Origin: Muntiacus reevesi
Taxonomy: Eukaryota; Chordata; Mammalia; Artiodactyla; Cervidae
Direction: 5' to 3'
DNA length: 64,000 nt
NCBI RefSeq assembly: GCF_963930625.1
Contig: NC_089249.1
Coordinates: 184,100,275-184,164,274 of the forward strand
The notes beneath the pieces were generated by a model. The model was not told where the DNA came from and did not search any database. It was given only the letters and a program-made list of their open reading frames with translations. A program made the position numbers and the translations under genes. Of this stretch, positions 40,866 through 51,770 are shown piece by piece; position 1 is the stretch's first letter, and each line of letters starts with the position of its first letter.

Positions 40866-41060
40866 AGTCTTTCCTGGTGTCTCAGTGGTAAAGAATCCTG
40901 CCAATCAGCGGATTCCATCCCTGGGCCAGGAAGATACCATGGAAAAGGAAATGGCACCCCACTCCGGTATTCTTGCCTGGGAAATCCCATGGACAGAGGA
41001 GCCTGATGGGCTACAGTCCATGGAATCGCAGAGTCAGACACACTTAGCAAACACACTGAA
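40866..41060 (+). repeat. Bov-tA SINE, sense
   Basis: TTTCCTGGTGTCTCAGTGG head, GAGTCAGACACACTTAGC end. Confidence 0.88.
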
Positions 41061-41478
41061 CATTCATTAAGCAATGGAATAGTATTTATTATTATGGGAG
41101 GATCTGATTTGTGTTTCATAGTAGCAGATATTCAAACCCCATCTGCTTGTTTCTAGTACAGATCCTGGGGCAGAATAGGGCTTGGGGCTGGGGCGGGGGG
41201 TTGTGGGGGTGCTAAAAATGATCAAGGGGGAGCCGCACCTTTGGAAGCTTCGGGCTTAGCAATTTGTTTAGGCAAAAAAATGGCTCCTCTGGAGGGGAGA
41301 TCCAGAATGGAAAAGGAAAGAACTCATGAAGTCAGGCTGTGAAAAGAGACATGAAAGAGGATAAACTGGAGGATTTATATTAGGAGAGAGAGGTGTTGGA
41401 GGAGGTGACAGCTGAGCCCAATTAGAATTTTTATTTTATTAATTAAAAATTAATAAGTTTAATTAAGATATGGTTCAC
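41061..41478. other. No gene recognised
   Basis: Unique-looking sequence, AT-rich to the right. Confidence 0.4.
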
Positions 41479-41688
41479 AGGGAATTCCCTGGTGGTCCAG
41501 TGGTTGAGAATCTGCCTTCCAATGCATGGGAGGTGGGTTTGATTCCGGGTCAAAGAACTGAGATCCCACATGGGATGGCGCACATAAACCCACATGCCCC
41601 CTTGCTCTGGAGCTCTGTGCTCTGCAACAGGAAGAAACCCTGAGGGCCACAACAAAGACCCAGCACAGCCACAGTTTTTTTTATAAAG
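41479..41688 (+). repeat. CHR SINE, sense
   Basis: GGAATTCCCTGGTGGTCCAG head, AAGACCCAGCACAGCCACAG tail. Confidence 0.9.
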
Positions 41689-41783
41689 GGGAATGTCAGT
41701 TAAACAAGCAATATAGCTCACATGCCATACAATTCACACATGTAAATTGTACAATTCAATGTTTTTTTTTAAACTACATTTAT

Positions 41784-41808
<25 letters not shown>
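41784..41808 (+). repeat. (AC)n microsatellite
   Basis: About 12 AC units next to a Bov-A2 SINE. Confidence 0.95.
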
Positions 41809-41817
<9 letters not shown>

Positions 41818-42083
41818 TAGAGAAGGAAGTGGCAACCCACTCCAGTATTCTTGCCTAGAGAATTCTGTGGATGGAGGAGGCTGGTGGGCTGCTGTCTATA
41901 GGGTCTCACAGAGTCAGACACGACTGAAGCGACTTAGCATGCATGCATGCATTGGAGAAGGAAATGGCAACCCACTCCAGTATTCTTGCCTGGAGAATAC
42001 CAGGGACAGAGGAGCCTGGTGGGCTGCCATCTGTGGGTTCGCACAGAGTCGGACACGACTGAAGTGACTTAGCAGCAGCAGCA
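41818..42083 (+). repeat. Bov-A2 SINE (dimeric), sense
   Basis: Two BovA units in tandem, each with CAACCCACTCCAGTATTCTT, joined by a GCATGCATGCATGC linker and ending in AGCAGCAGCAGC. Confidence 0.93.
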
Positions 42084-42109
42084 TATATACACAGGTGTGT
42101 AACATCACC

Positions 42110-43090
42110 ATAAAATTGAGAACATTTCCATCTTCCCTCCTGAAAGAAGCCCCTTACTCTTAGGAGTAGCTTGCCATTCCCTCCCCATTCCCCAGCCCTA
42201 GGCTGTAGGAATCTACTTTACACCACCATGGATTTCCCTATTCTAGACATTCTACATAATGGCATGCATGTTCAGTCTCTCAGTCATGTCCAACTCTTTG
42301 GGGCCCCATGGACTGTAGTCCGCCAATCTCCTCTGTCCCTAAAATTTTCCAGCCAAGAATATTGTGGTAGGTTGCCATTTCCTCCTCCAGGGGATCTTCC
42401 TGACCCAGGGATTGAACCTGTCTGTCTCGTCTCCAGTATGTCCTGAATTGGCAGGCAGATTCTTTTCCACTGCGCCACCTGGGGAATTGGAATCACACAA
42501 TCTTTTGTGATTGGCTTTTTTCGGTTAGCATGATGTTTTCAAGGTTCATTGACATTATATCATGGATCAATACTTTGATCCTTCTTTTTACAGCCGAGCA
42601 ATATTCTATTGCATAGATGTATTTTGTTTATCCATTCTTCAGCTGATGAACACTTGTGTGGTTTCTACTTTTTGGCTATTGTGGATAAGGAAATAATGAC
42701 ATTTCCATGCAAATCCTTGTGCCAGGGTATGTTTTCATTTCTCTTGGATATTGCCAGTGGTGGAATTGCCGAGTCCCTTGGTAATTCTGTGTTTAACTGC
42801 CAGAGTGGTTTAAAAAATGCCTGTATCATTTGACATTCCCATCAGCAATGTGTGAGAGTTTCAAATCCTCCACATCTTCACTGGTGCTTTTTATTATTTT
42901 TCTCTTGTTATAACCATCCTAGTGGTGTGAAGTGGTATTTCATTGTAGTTTTGATTTGCTTTTCGCTGAAAAGCAATATTGCCTTTGGGCATCTTTTCCT
43001 GCACTTATTGACCCTACCTATATCTTCTTCGGAGAAATGTCTATTCAATTTCATCGCCCATTTTTAAAGCGTTTATCTTGTCTGTGTGTT
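42110..43090 (-). repeat. L1 3' sequence, antisense
   Basis: GTGATTGGCTTTTTTCGGTTAG and CTTGGATATTGCCAGTGGTG, antisense L1, split by a Bov-tA SINE at 42267-42485. Confidence 0.85.
42267..42485 (-). repeat. Bov-tA SINE, antisense
   Basis: CATGTCCAACTCTTTGGGG and GCGCCACCTGGGGA. Confidence 0.88.
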
Positions 43091-43093
43091 TAT

Positions 43094-43372
43094 GACTGTG
43101 CTGGCTCTTCCTTGCTCTGTAGGCCTCCTCCAGTTGCACTGAGGGGCCGCTGGTCTCTTGTTGTGGTGCGTAGGCTTCTCAGTGTACTGGCTTCTCTGTT
43201 TTTGAAGCCTGGGCTCTGGGGCACGCGGGCTTCACCAGTCACAGCGTGTGGGCTTAGCAGTGCACGGGGTTAGCTGCTCCACAGTATATGGAATCTTCCT
43301 GGAGCAGGTATCGAACCTGTGTTCCCTGCACTGGCAGGTGGACTCTTAATCACTGGACTGCCAGGGAAGTCC
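43094..43372 (-). repeat. CHR SINE (long form), antisense
   Basis: TGACTGTGCTGGCTCTTC start, GGACTGCCAGGGAAGTCC end. Confidence 0.9.
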
Positions 43373-43660
43373 TGCCCATTTTTCCCCCCGGAAAAGGCCT
43401 CACATATTTATTACTAACGCAAAGCATTAGCTGATGACAGAGAACCAACCATTCCATCTGTTCTATAGAATACATGTGGGCTGTTCCAATGGTAGTTCAG
43501 TGGTTAAGATGTAAGTGATATGACAGGATGCCAGCCACCTTGATACAGCATAGATGTATGCTACTTCATATGCAGTGAATATGAGAGTGCAGATATCTTT
43601 TTGAGTGGGTGTTATTGTTTCCTCCAGATAAATATACATCGGTGGAATTGCTGGATCATA

Positions 43661-43884
43661 GGGGTCTTCCCAGGTGGTGCTAGTGATAAAGAACCCGCCT
43701 GCCAATGCAGAAGCTGTAGGAGACATGGGTTGGATTCCTGGGTGGGGAAGGTCCCCTGGAGGAGGACATGGCAACCCACTCCAGTTTTCTTGCCTGAAGA
43801 ATCCCATGGACAGAGGAGGCTGTTGGGCTATCGTCCACAAGTTTGCAAAACCGAACATAACTGAAGCGACTTAGCACACATAGT
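43661..43884 (+). repeat. Bov-tA SINE, sense
   Basis: TCTTCCCAGGTGGTGCTAG head, AACTGAAGCGACTTAGCAC end. Confidence 0.9.
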
Positions 43885-44052
43885 AGTTCTAATTTTAATT
43901 TTTTAAAGGAACCTCCAAGCTGCTTTCCATAGGTGGCTTCATCAATTTACATTTCTGCCAACAGTTTGGCAGGGTTCTTTTCTCTTCTGTGTTTGAAACA
44001 CCAACTGTTCTCTTGTCTTTTTTTCTTTCTTTCTGCCATGTAGGGCATGAGG

Positions 44053-44271
44053 GGGGCTTCCCTCAGCTCAGTTAGTAAAGAATCTGCCTGCAATGAAGGA
44101 GACCTGGGCTCAATTCCTGGGTCAGGAAGATTCCCTGGAGAAGGTAAGCGAAATCCACTCCAGTATTCTTGCCTGGACAGTCCCAGGGACAGAGGAGCCT
44201 GGCACGCTCCACAGACTGTAGTCTACGGGGTTGCAAGAGTCGGACACGACTGAGCGGCTAAGCGCACGCAC
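44053..44271 (+). repeat. Bov-tA SINE, sense
   Basis: GGGCTTCCCTCAGCTCAG head, CGGACACGACTGAGCGGCTA end. Confidence 0.9.
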
Positions 44272-44280
44272 AGGGCGTGA

Positions 44281-44369
44281 GGGATCTTAGTTCCCGTACC
44301 AGGGATGAGAGCTGCAGCCCCTGCAGTAGAAGCTCAGAAACTTAACTGCTGGACCACTAGGGATGTCCC
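44281..44369 (-). repeat. CHR SINE fragment, antisense
   Basis: GGGATCTTAGTTCCCGTACC and CCACTAGGGATGTCCC. Confidence 0.8.
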
Positions 44370-44886
44370 ACTCTTGTCTTTTTGATGGCATTTTAACAGG
44401 TGTGAAGTGATATTTCATTGTGGTTTTGATTTGCATCTGTCCCATGACTAGTGACTTTAAACATCTTTTCATGCACTGTACCTGATGGCCATTAGGACGT
44501 CTTCTTTGAAAAAAATTTCTATTTGGTTCTTCTGCCCATTTAAAAAAATCATATTGTTTGGGTTTTGAGTTTCTTTATGTATTTTGAATATTAACCCCTT
44601 ATCAGATATAGAGTTTGCAAATATTTTCCCCCATTCTGTAGCTTGTCTTTTCATTTTGTTGATGGTTTCTTTTACTGTGCAGAAACTTTTCAGTTTGATG
44701 TAGTCCCACTTGTTTATTTCTTTACTGCTTACTGTTGCATGAAGCAACTATTTTCCAATGTAACATTTTACTTCCTTTAATGATTTTCTTCGGTATATAT
44801 TTTGAGTTATTTCCTTAGTGACTGTTCTAGGGCTTACCATATGCATTTCAACTTAGAATCTCCTTGGATTTTTGCTGTCTTAAATT

Positions 44887-45050
44887 TTTTAAAAAAATAT
44901 TTATTTATTTTGGCTGCACTGGGTCTCAGATGCAGTATGCTAACTCTAAGTTGCATCATGCATGTGGGATCTAGTTTCTCATCTGGGGATCAAAGCTGGG
45001 CCCCTGCATTTGGAGCACGAAGACTTACCCACTAGACCATCTGGGAAGTC
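44887..45050 (-). repeat. CHR SINE, antisense
   Basis: TATTTTGGCTGCACTGGGTC and CCATCTGGGAAGTCTC. Confidence 0.85.
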
Positions 45051-45138
45051 TCTATGCTGCCTAAATTTTAAGGACATATATAGAAATGTTGATCTTACAT
45101 ATCTCATTTCCTCTTCCCCATTTTGTCCTATTATTATG

Positions 45139-45342
45139 TGTGAAAGTCACTCAGTTCTGACTCTTTTTGACCCCCTGGACTGTGTATCCCACAAGGCCCC
45201 TCTGTCTATAAAATTCTCTAGGCAAGAATACTGGAGTTTGTATTCCCTTCTCCAGCTGATCTTCCCGACCCAGGGATGGAACCCGGCCGGGTCGCCTGCA
45301 CTGCAGGCAGATTCTTTACCATCTGAGCCACCAGGGAAGCCC
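45139..45342 (-). repeat. Bov-tA SINE, antisense
   Basis: GAAAGTCACTCAGTTCTGAC and GAGCCACCAGGGAAGCCC. Confidence 0.9.
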
Positions 45343-45598
45343 ATGCTATTTTGTTATTATTATGCTATTATTGTTTTACATATTGCATCCACGTGTGTTA
45401 CAGAACAAATAATACATTGCTATAATGATTACGTGCAGTTATATGTCTGATAAAGAATCCAAAAAAATAAAGGAGGGCAAATATCCAGAGTTGTTATATT
45501 GGTTTTCTCTTTTTGAATTTCTGGTTTGATTCCTTTGTTTTTGTCAATTAGAGTTACCAGAATGGAACAGGATCCATGTTCTCCACCTGCCTTTCATC

Positions 45599-46211
45599 TG
45601 TGACAAAAAATTTTAGCCAAAGAATAAGTTTAATCAGAGAAGTGAGACAATGCAGAGACAAAGGGCAACAGTTCAACAAGACCAAACAGTAACAGTTTAG
45701 TCATTAGACATAGTCAAGGACTTCTAGTTCCTCTTCATGGGTTGTAAATAATATTCTGAGCAGTATGCTGTGTGCCATCTTTAAGATACTGAAATCCCTA
45801 CCAGGTGGAAGAAGTGAGCTACATGATAACCAGACGGTAGCCATGACATAAGCTAAGCTGTTACAATTCCGAGAACCGGCCTCAAGGACTTGGGAACAAA
45901 CTGACCCTGGAACTGAAGATTAACTGTAAGGAAGCAGTCAGGGTGATGCTGCAGACCACCGAGTGACCAATTTGAAGATGGCCATCAGAGCTGGCTGTGC
46001 TATTTCTGCATGTAGCCCCTTCCCTCTGTCTACAAAACCTCTTGCCCACTGATTGTCAGTGGGTGTGTGGGGGGTGTCAGCCTTTGGAAGGAGTCCACCT
46101 CCCCTGCACCCCAGTTGCCAGCATCCAAAATAAAGCAAACTTAACTTTCCACCGACATGCCTTTTTATTGGCTTTTGAGCGGTGAACAGCCAGACCCCAC
46201 TTTGGGTAACA
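45599..46211 (+). repeat. Solo LTR of a class I ERV (probable)
   Basis: About 610 bp from TGTGACAAA to GGGTAACA. LTR-like order: GCCATGACATAAGCTAAGC, CTACAAAACCTCTTGCCC (TATA-like region), AATAAAGCAAACTT as poly(A) signal, then a U5 end. No internal viral sequence follows. No target duplication was confirmed. Confidence 0.65.
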
Positions 46212-46875
46212 TTACTACCTGGTGTTATTTCCCGATTTCAACACAGCTTTGTTTGTCTCATCTCCTTTGTGCTCTTATTGACAAATATATTACCTTTCTA
46301 CATGTTATAAGTCCCCAAATAAAATTAACAGTTTTTATACAACTGCTTTTTAAAATCAGTTGAGACAAAAGGAGAAATATACATGCATGCTGTTTTTTTA
46401 TAATTACAGAATTACCTTTATCCATGGTCTTTAATTTTTGGTATGTATCGAATTAATGTCACCCCCCTCCCCCACTCACCTTTTGGGGTCTTTCTCTGCT
46501 GAAGGGTCCAGGAGGGAGACTAGTCAGTCGATGCCTTTCAGGCGGACACTTAAGGTGTGAACATTTGAATGCTTGGAAGGGGAAGAACATGACAGAGAAA
46601 AGGTGGTCAGAGCATTAGGCTTGCACCTTCCTGACTGGCCCCTCCCTGGGCCCACTGGCAGGTGAGAAGTGACTCCATTAGAACGGTGCTGCCATGAGTG
46701 TCCACTAGATAGCAGAAGAGCCTTTGCCTGTCTGCCAGGCTGAGGCCAAATAGCCTAGGACACTGATGTAGAGTAAGCAAATTTCCTGGGCATTACTACT
46801 CTGGGCCTCAGTTTCCCCATCTGCAAGATGAGGCTAATTATGGTTCCCAGCTTGTAGGGTTGTTGGGAAGTCTGG
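46212..46875. other. No gene recognised
   Basis: Unique sequence with a MIR piece at 46796-46865 (CCTCAGTTTCCCCATCTGCA). Confidence 0.45.
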
Positions 46876-47188
46876 TGCGTGCGTCCTCAGTTGTATCCAA
46901 CTCTTTTGTGACCACATGAACTGTAGCCCGCCAGGCTCCTCTGCCCATGGGATTTTCCAGGCAAGAATACTGGAGTGGGTAGCCAGCCATTCCTTTCTCC
47001 AGGGGATCTTCCCAACCCAGGGATAGAACTCAGGTCTCCTGCGCTGCAAGCAGATTCTTTACCAACTGAGCTACAAGGGAAGCCATTTTCTCCTCCAGAG
47101 AGTCTTTCCGACCCAGGGATCAAACCCGCATCTCTGTGTCTCCTGCCTTGGCAGGTGGATCCTTTATAACTGAGCCATCAGGGAAACC
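46876..47188 (-). repeat. Bov-tA SINE plus a partial second unit, antisense
   Basis: Complete unit 46876-47083, followed directly by a second tRNA-derived head at 47084-47188 that also ends GAGCCATCAGGGAAACC. Confidence 0.88.
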
Positions 47189-47551
47189 ACCGCGCGGTTT
47201 GAAAGGTGTATAATTGTCTGTACTGGGGTGGTAGGGGCTGTCTGTCTTTGCTGACTGTACCCCTCCTACTGTGTGTGAACTCAGTGCTCTGGGTCTCAGT
47301 TTCCCCAGGCTTCGAGGAAGGAACAGGCAGTGGAAAGAAGTCTTAGAGCCTGGTGCACAAAATGAATCCTGCGAGGGCAGGAGAGGATCCAGAGGAGGGG
47401 CAGTAGGAAGGACGGGAACAGAAGGGAGAGGAGAGGAGGGTGAAGTGGAGAGGGAGGGTGATAGGAAGAGCCCTGGCCTTGGGACCTGGTGCTACTGTCG
47501 CCAAAGCCTGGGTCAGGAAGACCCTTGCAGCTAAGAGGGACGAACACTTGG

Positions 47552-47579
47552 GTGTGTGTGTGTGTGTGTGTGTGTGTGT
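47552..47579 (+). repeat. (GT)14 microsatellite
   Basis: Uninterrupted GT run. Confidence 0.95.
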
Positions 47580-47628
47580 ATTCTAAAAGTGTTTTTTTGT
47601 TTGTTTGTTTTTACATTTTGGCCCTACC

Positions 47629-47965
47629 TGGCTTCTCTGCTAGCTCAGCTGGCAAAGAATCCGCCTGCAAAACAGGATACCCTGGTTCAACTATTGGGTC
47701 TGAAAGATCCCCTGGAGAAGGGATAGCCTACCCACTCCAGTATTCTTGGGCTTCCCTGGTGGCTCAGATGGTAAAGAATCTGCCTGCATGCAGGAAACCT
47801 AGGTTCGATCCCTGGGTTGGGAAGATGCCCTGCAGGAGGGCATGGCAACCCACTCCAGTATTCTTCCCTGGAGAAACCCCATGGACAGAGGAGCCTGGCG
47901 AGCTGCAGTCCTCAAGGTCGCAAAGGGCTGGACACGACTGAGCGACTAGGCACAGCACAGCACCT
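47629..47965 (+). repeat. Dimeric Bov-tA-type SINE, sense
   Basis: Two tRNA heads in tandem (GCTAGCTCAGCTGGCAAAG, then GGCTTCCCTGGTGGCTCAG), each followed by BovA text. The first unit stops at CAGTATTCTT. Confidence 0.88.
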
Positions 47966-48720
47966 GCCTGGCAAGTGCTGTCACGGTTCCCACTGCGCCC
48001 CTGACCCACCCTCTTGCCCCTACGCACCCCTCCTGGCTGCCCCCACCTGGGCCCAAGCAGGAATCCGACCGGATAAGCTGGTCCTGGACCAGAGATCTCA
48101 AGCCAGGCGTTGCTCCGTTTCTGTCACCATCATTGAATTAGGTGCAGCCAAGTTCCTGGTTCAAGAGGACGCCCCTGAGTGCCCTGGACCAGTTTGCTAA
48201 TCCAGGCTTCTCAGGCAATCCTCGGCTTGCATTATCAAGTTGCCCCTCCTGGGCTGTCCTTGCTGTCACATTTGGAGCTCCGCCATCCTGACCACTTCCT
48301 TCTCCATCTCAGCACCTCCATCCTTCCAGGGCTCTGCTGGCCAGAGTTCTGCTCCTGTCCTTTTGTCCCCCAGATGTCTGCAAGCCACCTGCTCCCCCGT
48401 ACCCCAGGTGCCACCCCATCCTTGCCCTAGCCTCGTTCCCCGCTCCTCTCCTGTCCCCAATTGTCCCTGCTCTCAACCTTCCTAAGCTTCCTCCTCTGAG
48501 TTCATTCATTCATCATTCATTCATTCATCAGTACCTACTGTATATTGGGAACCGGGGACACAGCCGTGACCACGACAACCAAAAGCTCCAGGTAGAACGG
48601 AGCTGACATAGCAATGGGGGAAATGGCCAAAAACAAGATAAAGAAGAAAGATATGTACCAGCAGAGTGTGACGTGCAGGTTAGGGAGAAAAATTAAGTAA
48701 GGAAGGCTGGTCTCTGTGCA
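47966..48720. other. Mostly unique DNA with an ATTC-type run
   Basis: CATT/ATTC-type repeats at 48500-48529 begin an old interspersed repeat with text like GGGAACCGGGGACACAGC. No gene recognised. Confidence 0.4.
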
Positions 48721-48844
48721 GCTATCTGCCCCCCCCCACCCCACACACACACCCAGGGGCCAGATCCTTATTTTCATTTCTCATATTATTTGGGGGGACT
48801 CCTAGGGCATTGTGAGAAAGAGAAGCAAAGCAAGCTAGGGGCTC

Positions 48845-48975
48845 TTTCTTCTTGTCACTAAACCGCCCCCAGCCTCACTTTTCCCCTCTGTATACGGGTA
48901 TCACAGTTCACACCTCTGAGGTTGTTTCAAGGATTAACTGAATTACCCGCAGTGGGCATCTGATGTACTGGTGAT
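48845..48975 (+). repeat. MIR, sense
   Basis: CCAGCCTCACTTTTCCCCTC and CAAGGATTAACTGAATTACC. Confidence 0.65.
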
Positions 48976-49137
48976 CGCTTGAGAAGTGTTTGTTGGTCTT
49001 ACCACCAATGATTGGTCTGGTTCACGGTCAAGATCTGAACAGCAGCTCCAGGAATTCCCGTTCTCCGCCCCCCACAATCTGTGTAATTAACTATACTTCC
49101 TTTTTTGATCAACACTTAACTTTTATCATTTTATTTA

Positions 49138-49437
49138 CTCTTGGCTGTGCTGGGTCTTCATTGCTGTGCAGGCTTTTCTTTAGCTGTGGCGAGCGGGAGC
49201 TACTCTAGCTGCGGTGCTCGGGCCTCACTGTGGAGGCTTCTCTTGTGGAGCACGGGCTCTAGGGCGAGTAGGCTTCTGCAGCTGCGGCCCGTGGGCTCAG
49301 CAGTCACGGCTGCCGGGCTCTAGAGCGCAGGCTCAATAGTTGCGGAACATGGGCTTAGTCACCCTGTGGCACGGGAGATCTTCCCAGATCAGGGATTGAA
49401 CCTCTGTCTCCTTACCACTGAGCCATCGGAGAAGCCC
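49138..49437 (-). repeat. CHR SINE (long form), antisense
   Basis: CTTGGCTGTGCTGGGTCTTC start, GAGCCATCGGAGAAGCCC end. Confidence 0.9.
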
Positions 49438-49466
49438 TTAACTTTTAAACACTATTAACAGATACA

Positions 49467-49683
49467 AGCTTCCCAGGTGGCGCTAGTGGTAAAGAATCTG
49501 CCTGCCAATGCAAGTAACACAAGAGCTGAGGGTTTGATCCCTGGGTCAGGAAGATACGCTGGAGGAGGAAGTGGCAACCCACCCTGGTATTTTTGCTGGG
49601 AGAATTCCACGGACAGAGGAGCCTAGCGGACGACAGTCTACGGAGTTGCAAAGAGTCAAACACGACTGAGCGTCTGAGCACCA
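49467..49683 (+). repeat. Bov-tA SINE, sense
   Basis: AGCTTCCCAGGTGGCGCTAG head, CAAACACGACTGAGCGTCTG end. Confidence 0.9.
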
Positions 49684-49922
49684 CAGATACAAAACTCAAC
49701 AGGCACAAAAAGATAAACAGCATAAACTGTCTCCCTCTTTCCCTTCTCGTGGCTCCCCAGTTCCCCGCCTCAGCAGACACCATGTGAACAAGTTTTTTAT
49801 GTTTCCCTGCAGAGTCCTTGCCAGTACGAGGAAATCCTCATTGTCTCCTCTCTTTCTATACAAACAGAAGCCTCCTACCCAGACTTTCTGCACCTTGCTT
49901 TTACCTTCACAGAGTATCTGGG

Positions 49923-50514
49923 TGCAAGGGTTAATAATCAGCCTTCTGTTGCTCTGGTTAAGCCATGAGAAAATCACCATGATTTTTATGGAAATTGGAA
50001 TAGAATTCCAATTTATTCTTTTAAGAATAAAAGCAAAATATAGCAACACAGTATAATCTAAACAAAAGTACATCGGGTTGATTAGTTGGGGTCATCATGC
50101 CCTGCTAAGCCAAGGAAAAACATAGTGTGGACCTTGGAACACTGGGTCAGCGCAAATTCAAACCGCTGCTTGTGCACACACCAAGATGTTTTCCCAAAGC
50201 ATATGCTGGTCTATGACCTCCAGCTGGGTGATATCCCTTGTACAAGAAAATAACAAAGATAGTTCAAAGTAATCAGTAAAATGGGAGACGTGACTGGGGA
50301 CACAGGAGGCTGATTTTATCGTAGCACAACAGATATTTTCTGCTTGCCAAGACAATAAATAAAAATGATGTCGCTCCAGGGAACAGAGCTTTTGATCCTA
50401 GAGGTCTTGAGTCTCCCAGGCCCATCTTTAAAACTTTAATTCTGTCTCTAGTTTCTTTTTTCCAAACTGTGCGTGGATTACTTTGGATCCCCACCTGCTG
50501 CACTGGCTGCAGCA
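49923..50514 (+). repeat. 5' LTR of the class II provirus
   Basis: 592 bp, starting TGCAAGGGTT and ending CTGCAGCA. It matches the 3' LTR along its whole length but has about 37 extra bp in U3 (about 49981-50022), including a perfect inverted repeat. Confidence 0.92.
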
Positions 50515-50516
50515 AG

Positions 50517-50534
50517 TGGCGCCCAAAGTCGGGC
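50517..50534 (+). other. Primer binding site, tRNA-Lys type
   Basis: TGGCGCCCAAAGTCGGGC starts two bases after the 5' LTR. The TGGCGCCC core and the GGGC end resemble the tRNA-Lys1,2 primer site of class II retroviruses, with a few mismatches expected from age. Confidence 0.85.
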
Positions 50535-50672
50535 TCAAAAGCAAAGGATCGCAGAGAGCGAAGCTAAAGTTGAAATATCTGCACACGGTCCTGAGTAAGA
50601 ATGGGGTGAGACCTCTGAAACTCTTCTTTTGGGTAAGTAACACTCTCTCAGGCATTGAAACCAGTGTTAAGC

Positions 50673-51770
50673 ATGGGAAATTCAGAAAGCTCAGAACAAT
50701 ACTGGCCATATATATGCCTCTTAAGGCAGCGTTTCAAAGCAGAGGGAACAAAATTAAGTGAGGGCAGGTTACTGGAACTTTTACAAACCATTGAGAAACA
50801 CTGCTCATGGTTCCCTTCTCTTGGTACTTTAGATTTAGGAACATGGGAGAAGATAGGTAGTGAATTAGAGAAACTTCTTTGCAAGGGAGTGAGTGCCCTT
50901 GCCTGTATCCATCTGGTCACCTGGGCACTGATAAAACCCATTTTAGAACCTTTCCAGACCCCAGAAAACTCAGAAGGGCGTGAGGATGAATGTGAAACCC
51001 CAACAAAGGAATGGTCTGAATATGCTAGAGCCCGAGGGGGTAGGGCAAAAAACTCAGGAGGCTCTCAAAGCTGCAGTTTCTTCTTCGCCTTTGTTTAGGG
51101 AAGACAACTTCCTCTGCCTCCTCTTCCTCCCTCTCCAGTCTTAACCACTGAAACATCTCAAGCTTTTCCTTCCTTACGACAGACGGCAGTTCTGTCACCC
51201 CTCCAGAAAGGTATTTGGTGGGCTTGACAGGAGAGTGACTTGAAGGTTATGGTGACTTGGAGGTGACTAGGGCATTTCCAGTGACAATACATGAACGGAA
51301 ATCTCCTGGGGCAGATCTTAATAATCCTAATGGGGTGTATGAGGTTGTACCTAGATTCCCTTCTAAATACTAAAGGAACTTAAGCAAGCTGTTCAGAACT
51401 ATGAAGTAAGTTCTTTTACCTTGGGAATAGTGCAGGGTTATTAGCGTAGGGAATAGCTGAGGGTTCCTGCTTGATTATGGCGGCTCATAACCAAGTCAGG
51501 CAGATCCCCATCTCTTTAGATCAATTGATAGGCAATGGAAATTGGGGGAGAACTCAAGATCAAGAGTTTATGGAAGATCAGGTTATAGAACAGGTGAGGT
51601 GATACTGCTTAAGAGCCTGGGAGAAAATAGAAGTTAAAGGACAGGCTTTCTTTACTTTAAGAGATAGACCTCACCTCCCCAGAGAGACAATCCCTGCTGG
51701 GACAACATCTTACCAGTCAGGCTACCCCTGTCATCAGAGCCAATTTGAACATTCTCTGGTTTAATTTTTA
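50673..51770 (+). pseudogene. Broken gag (matrix and capsid remnants)
   Basis: An open frame from 50673 to 51098 starts MGNSESSEQYW. The glycine at position 2 and following serines fit N-myristoylation of a matrix domain, and the segment TLDLGTWEKIG is of betaretroviral type. After the frame stops, capsid-like pieces continue in other frames, e.g. ELKQAVQNYEVSSFTLGI near 51369-51425 and RAWEKIEVKGQAF near 51610-51650. Stops and shifts separate them. No nucleocapsid zinc knuckle was found. Confidence 0.8.

Larger units (their letters stand above)
43520..44870 (-). repeat. L1 3' sequence, antisense, with SINEs
   Basis: Antisense L1 text (GGAATTGCTGGATCATAGG, CATTTCATTGTGGTTTTGAT type, TATTAACCCCTTATCAGATA), interrupted at 43661-43884, 44053-44271 and 44281-44369. 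Confidence 0.8.

Noticed and set aside
45599..46211. Second provirus
   Set aside because: Only one LTR-like unit is seen with no primer site or viral genes next to it; treated as a probable solo LTR.
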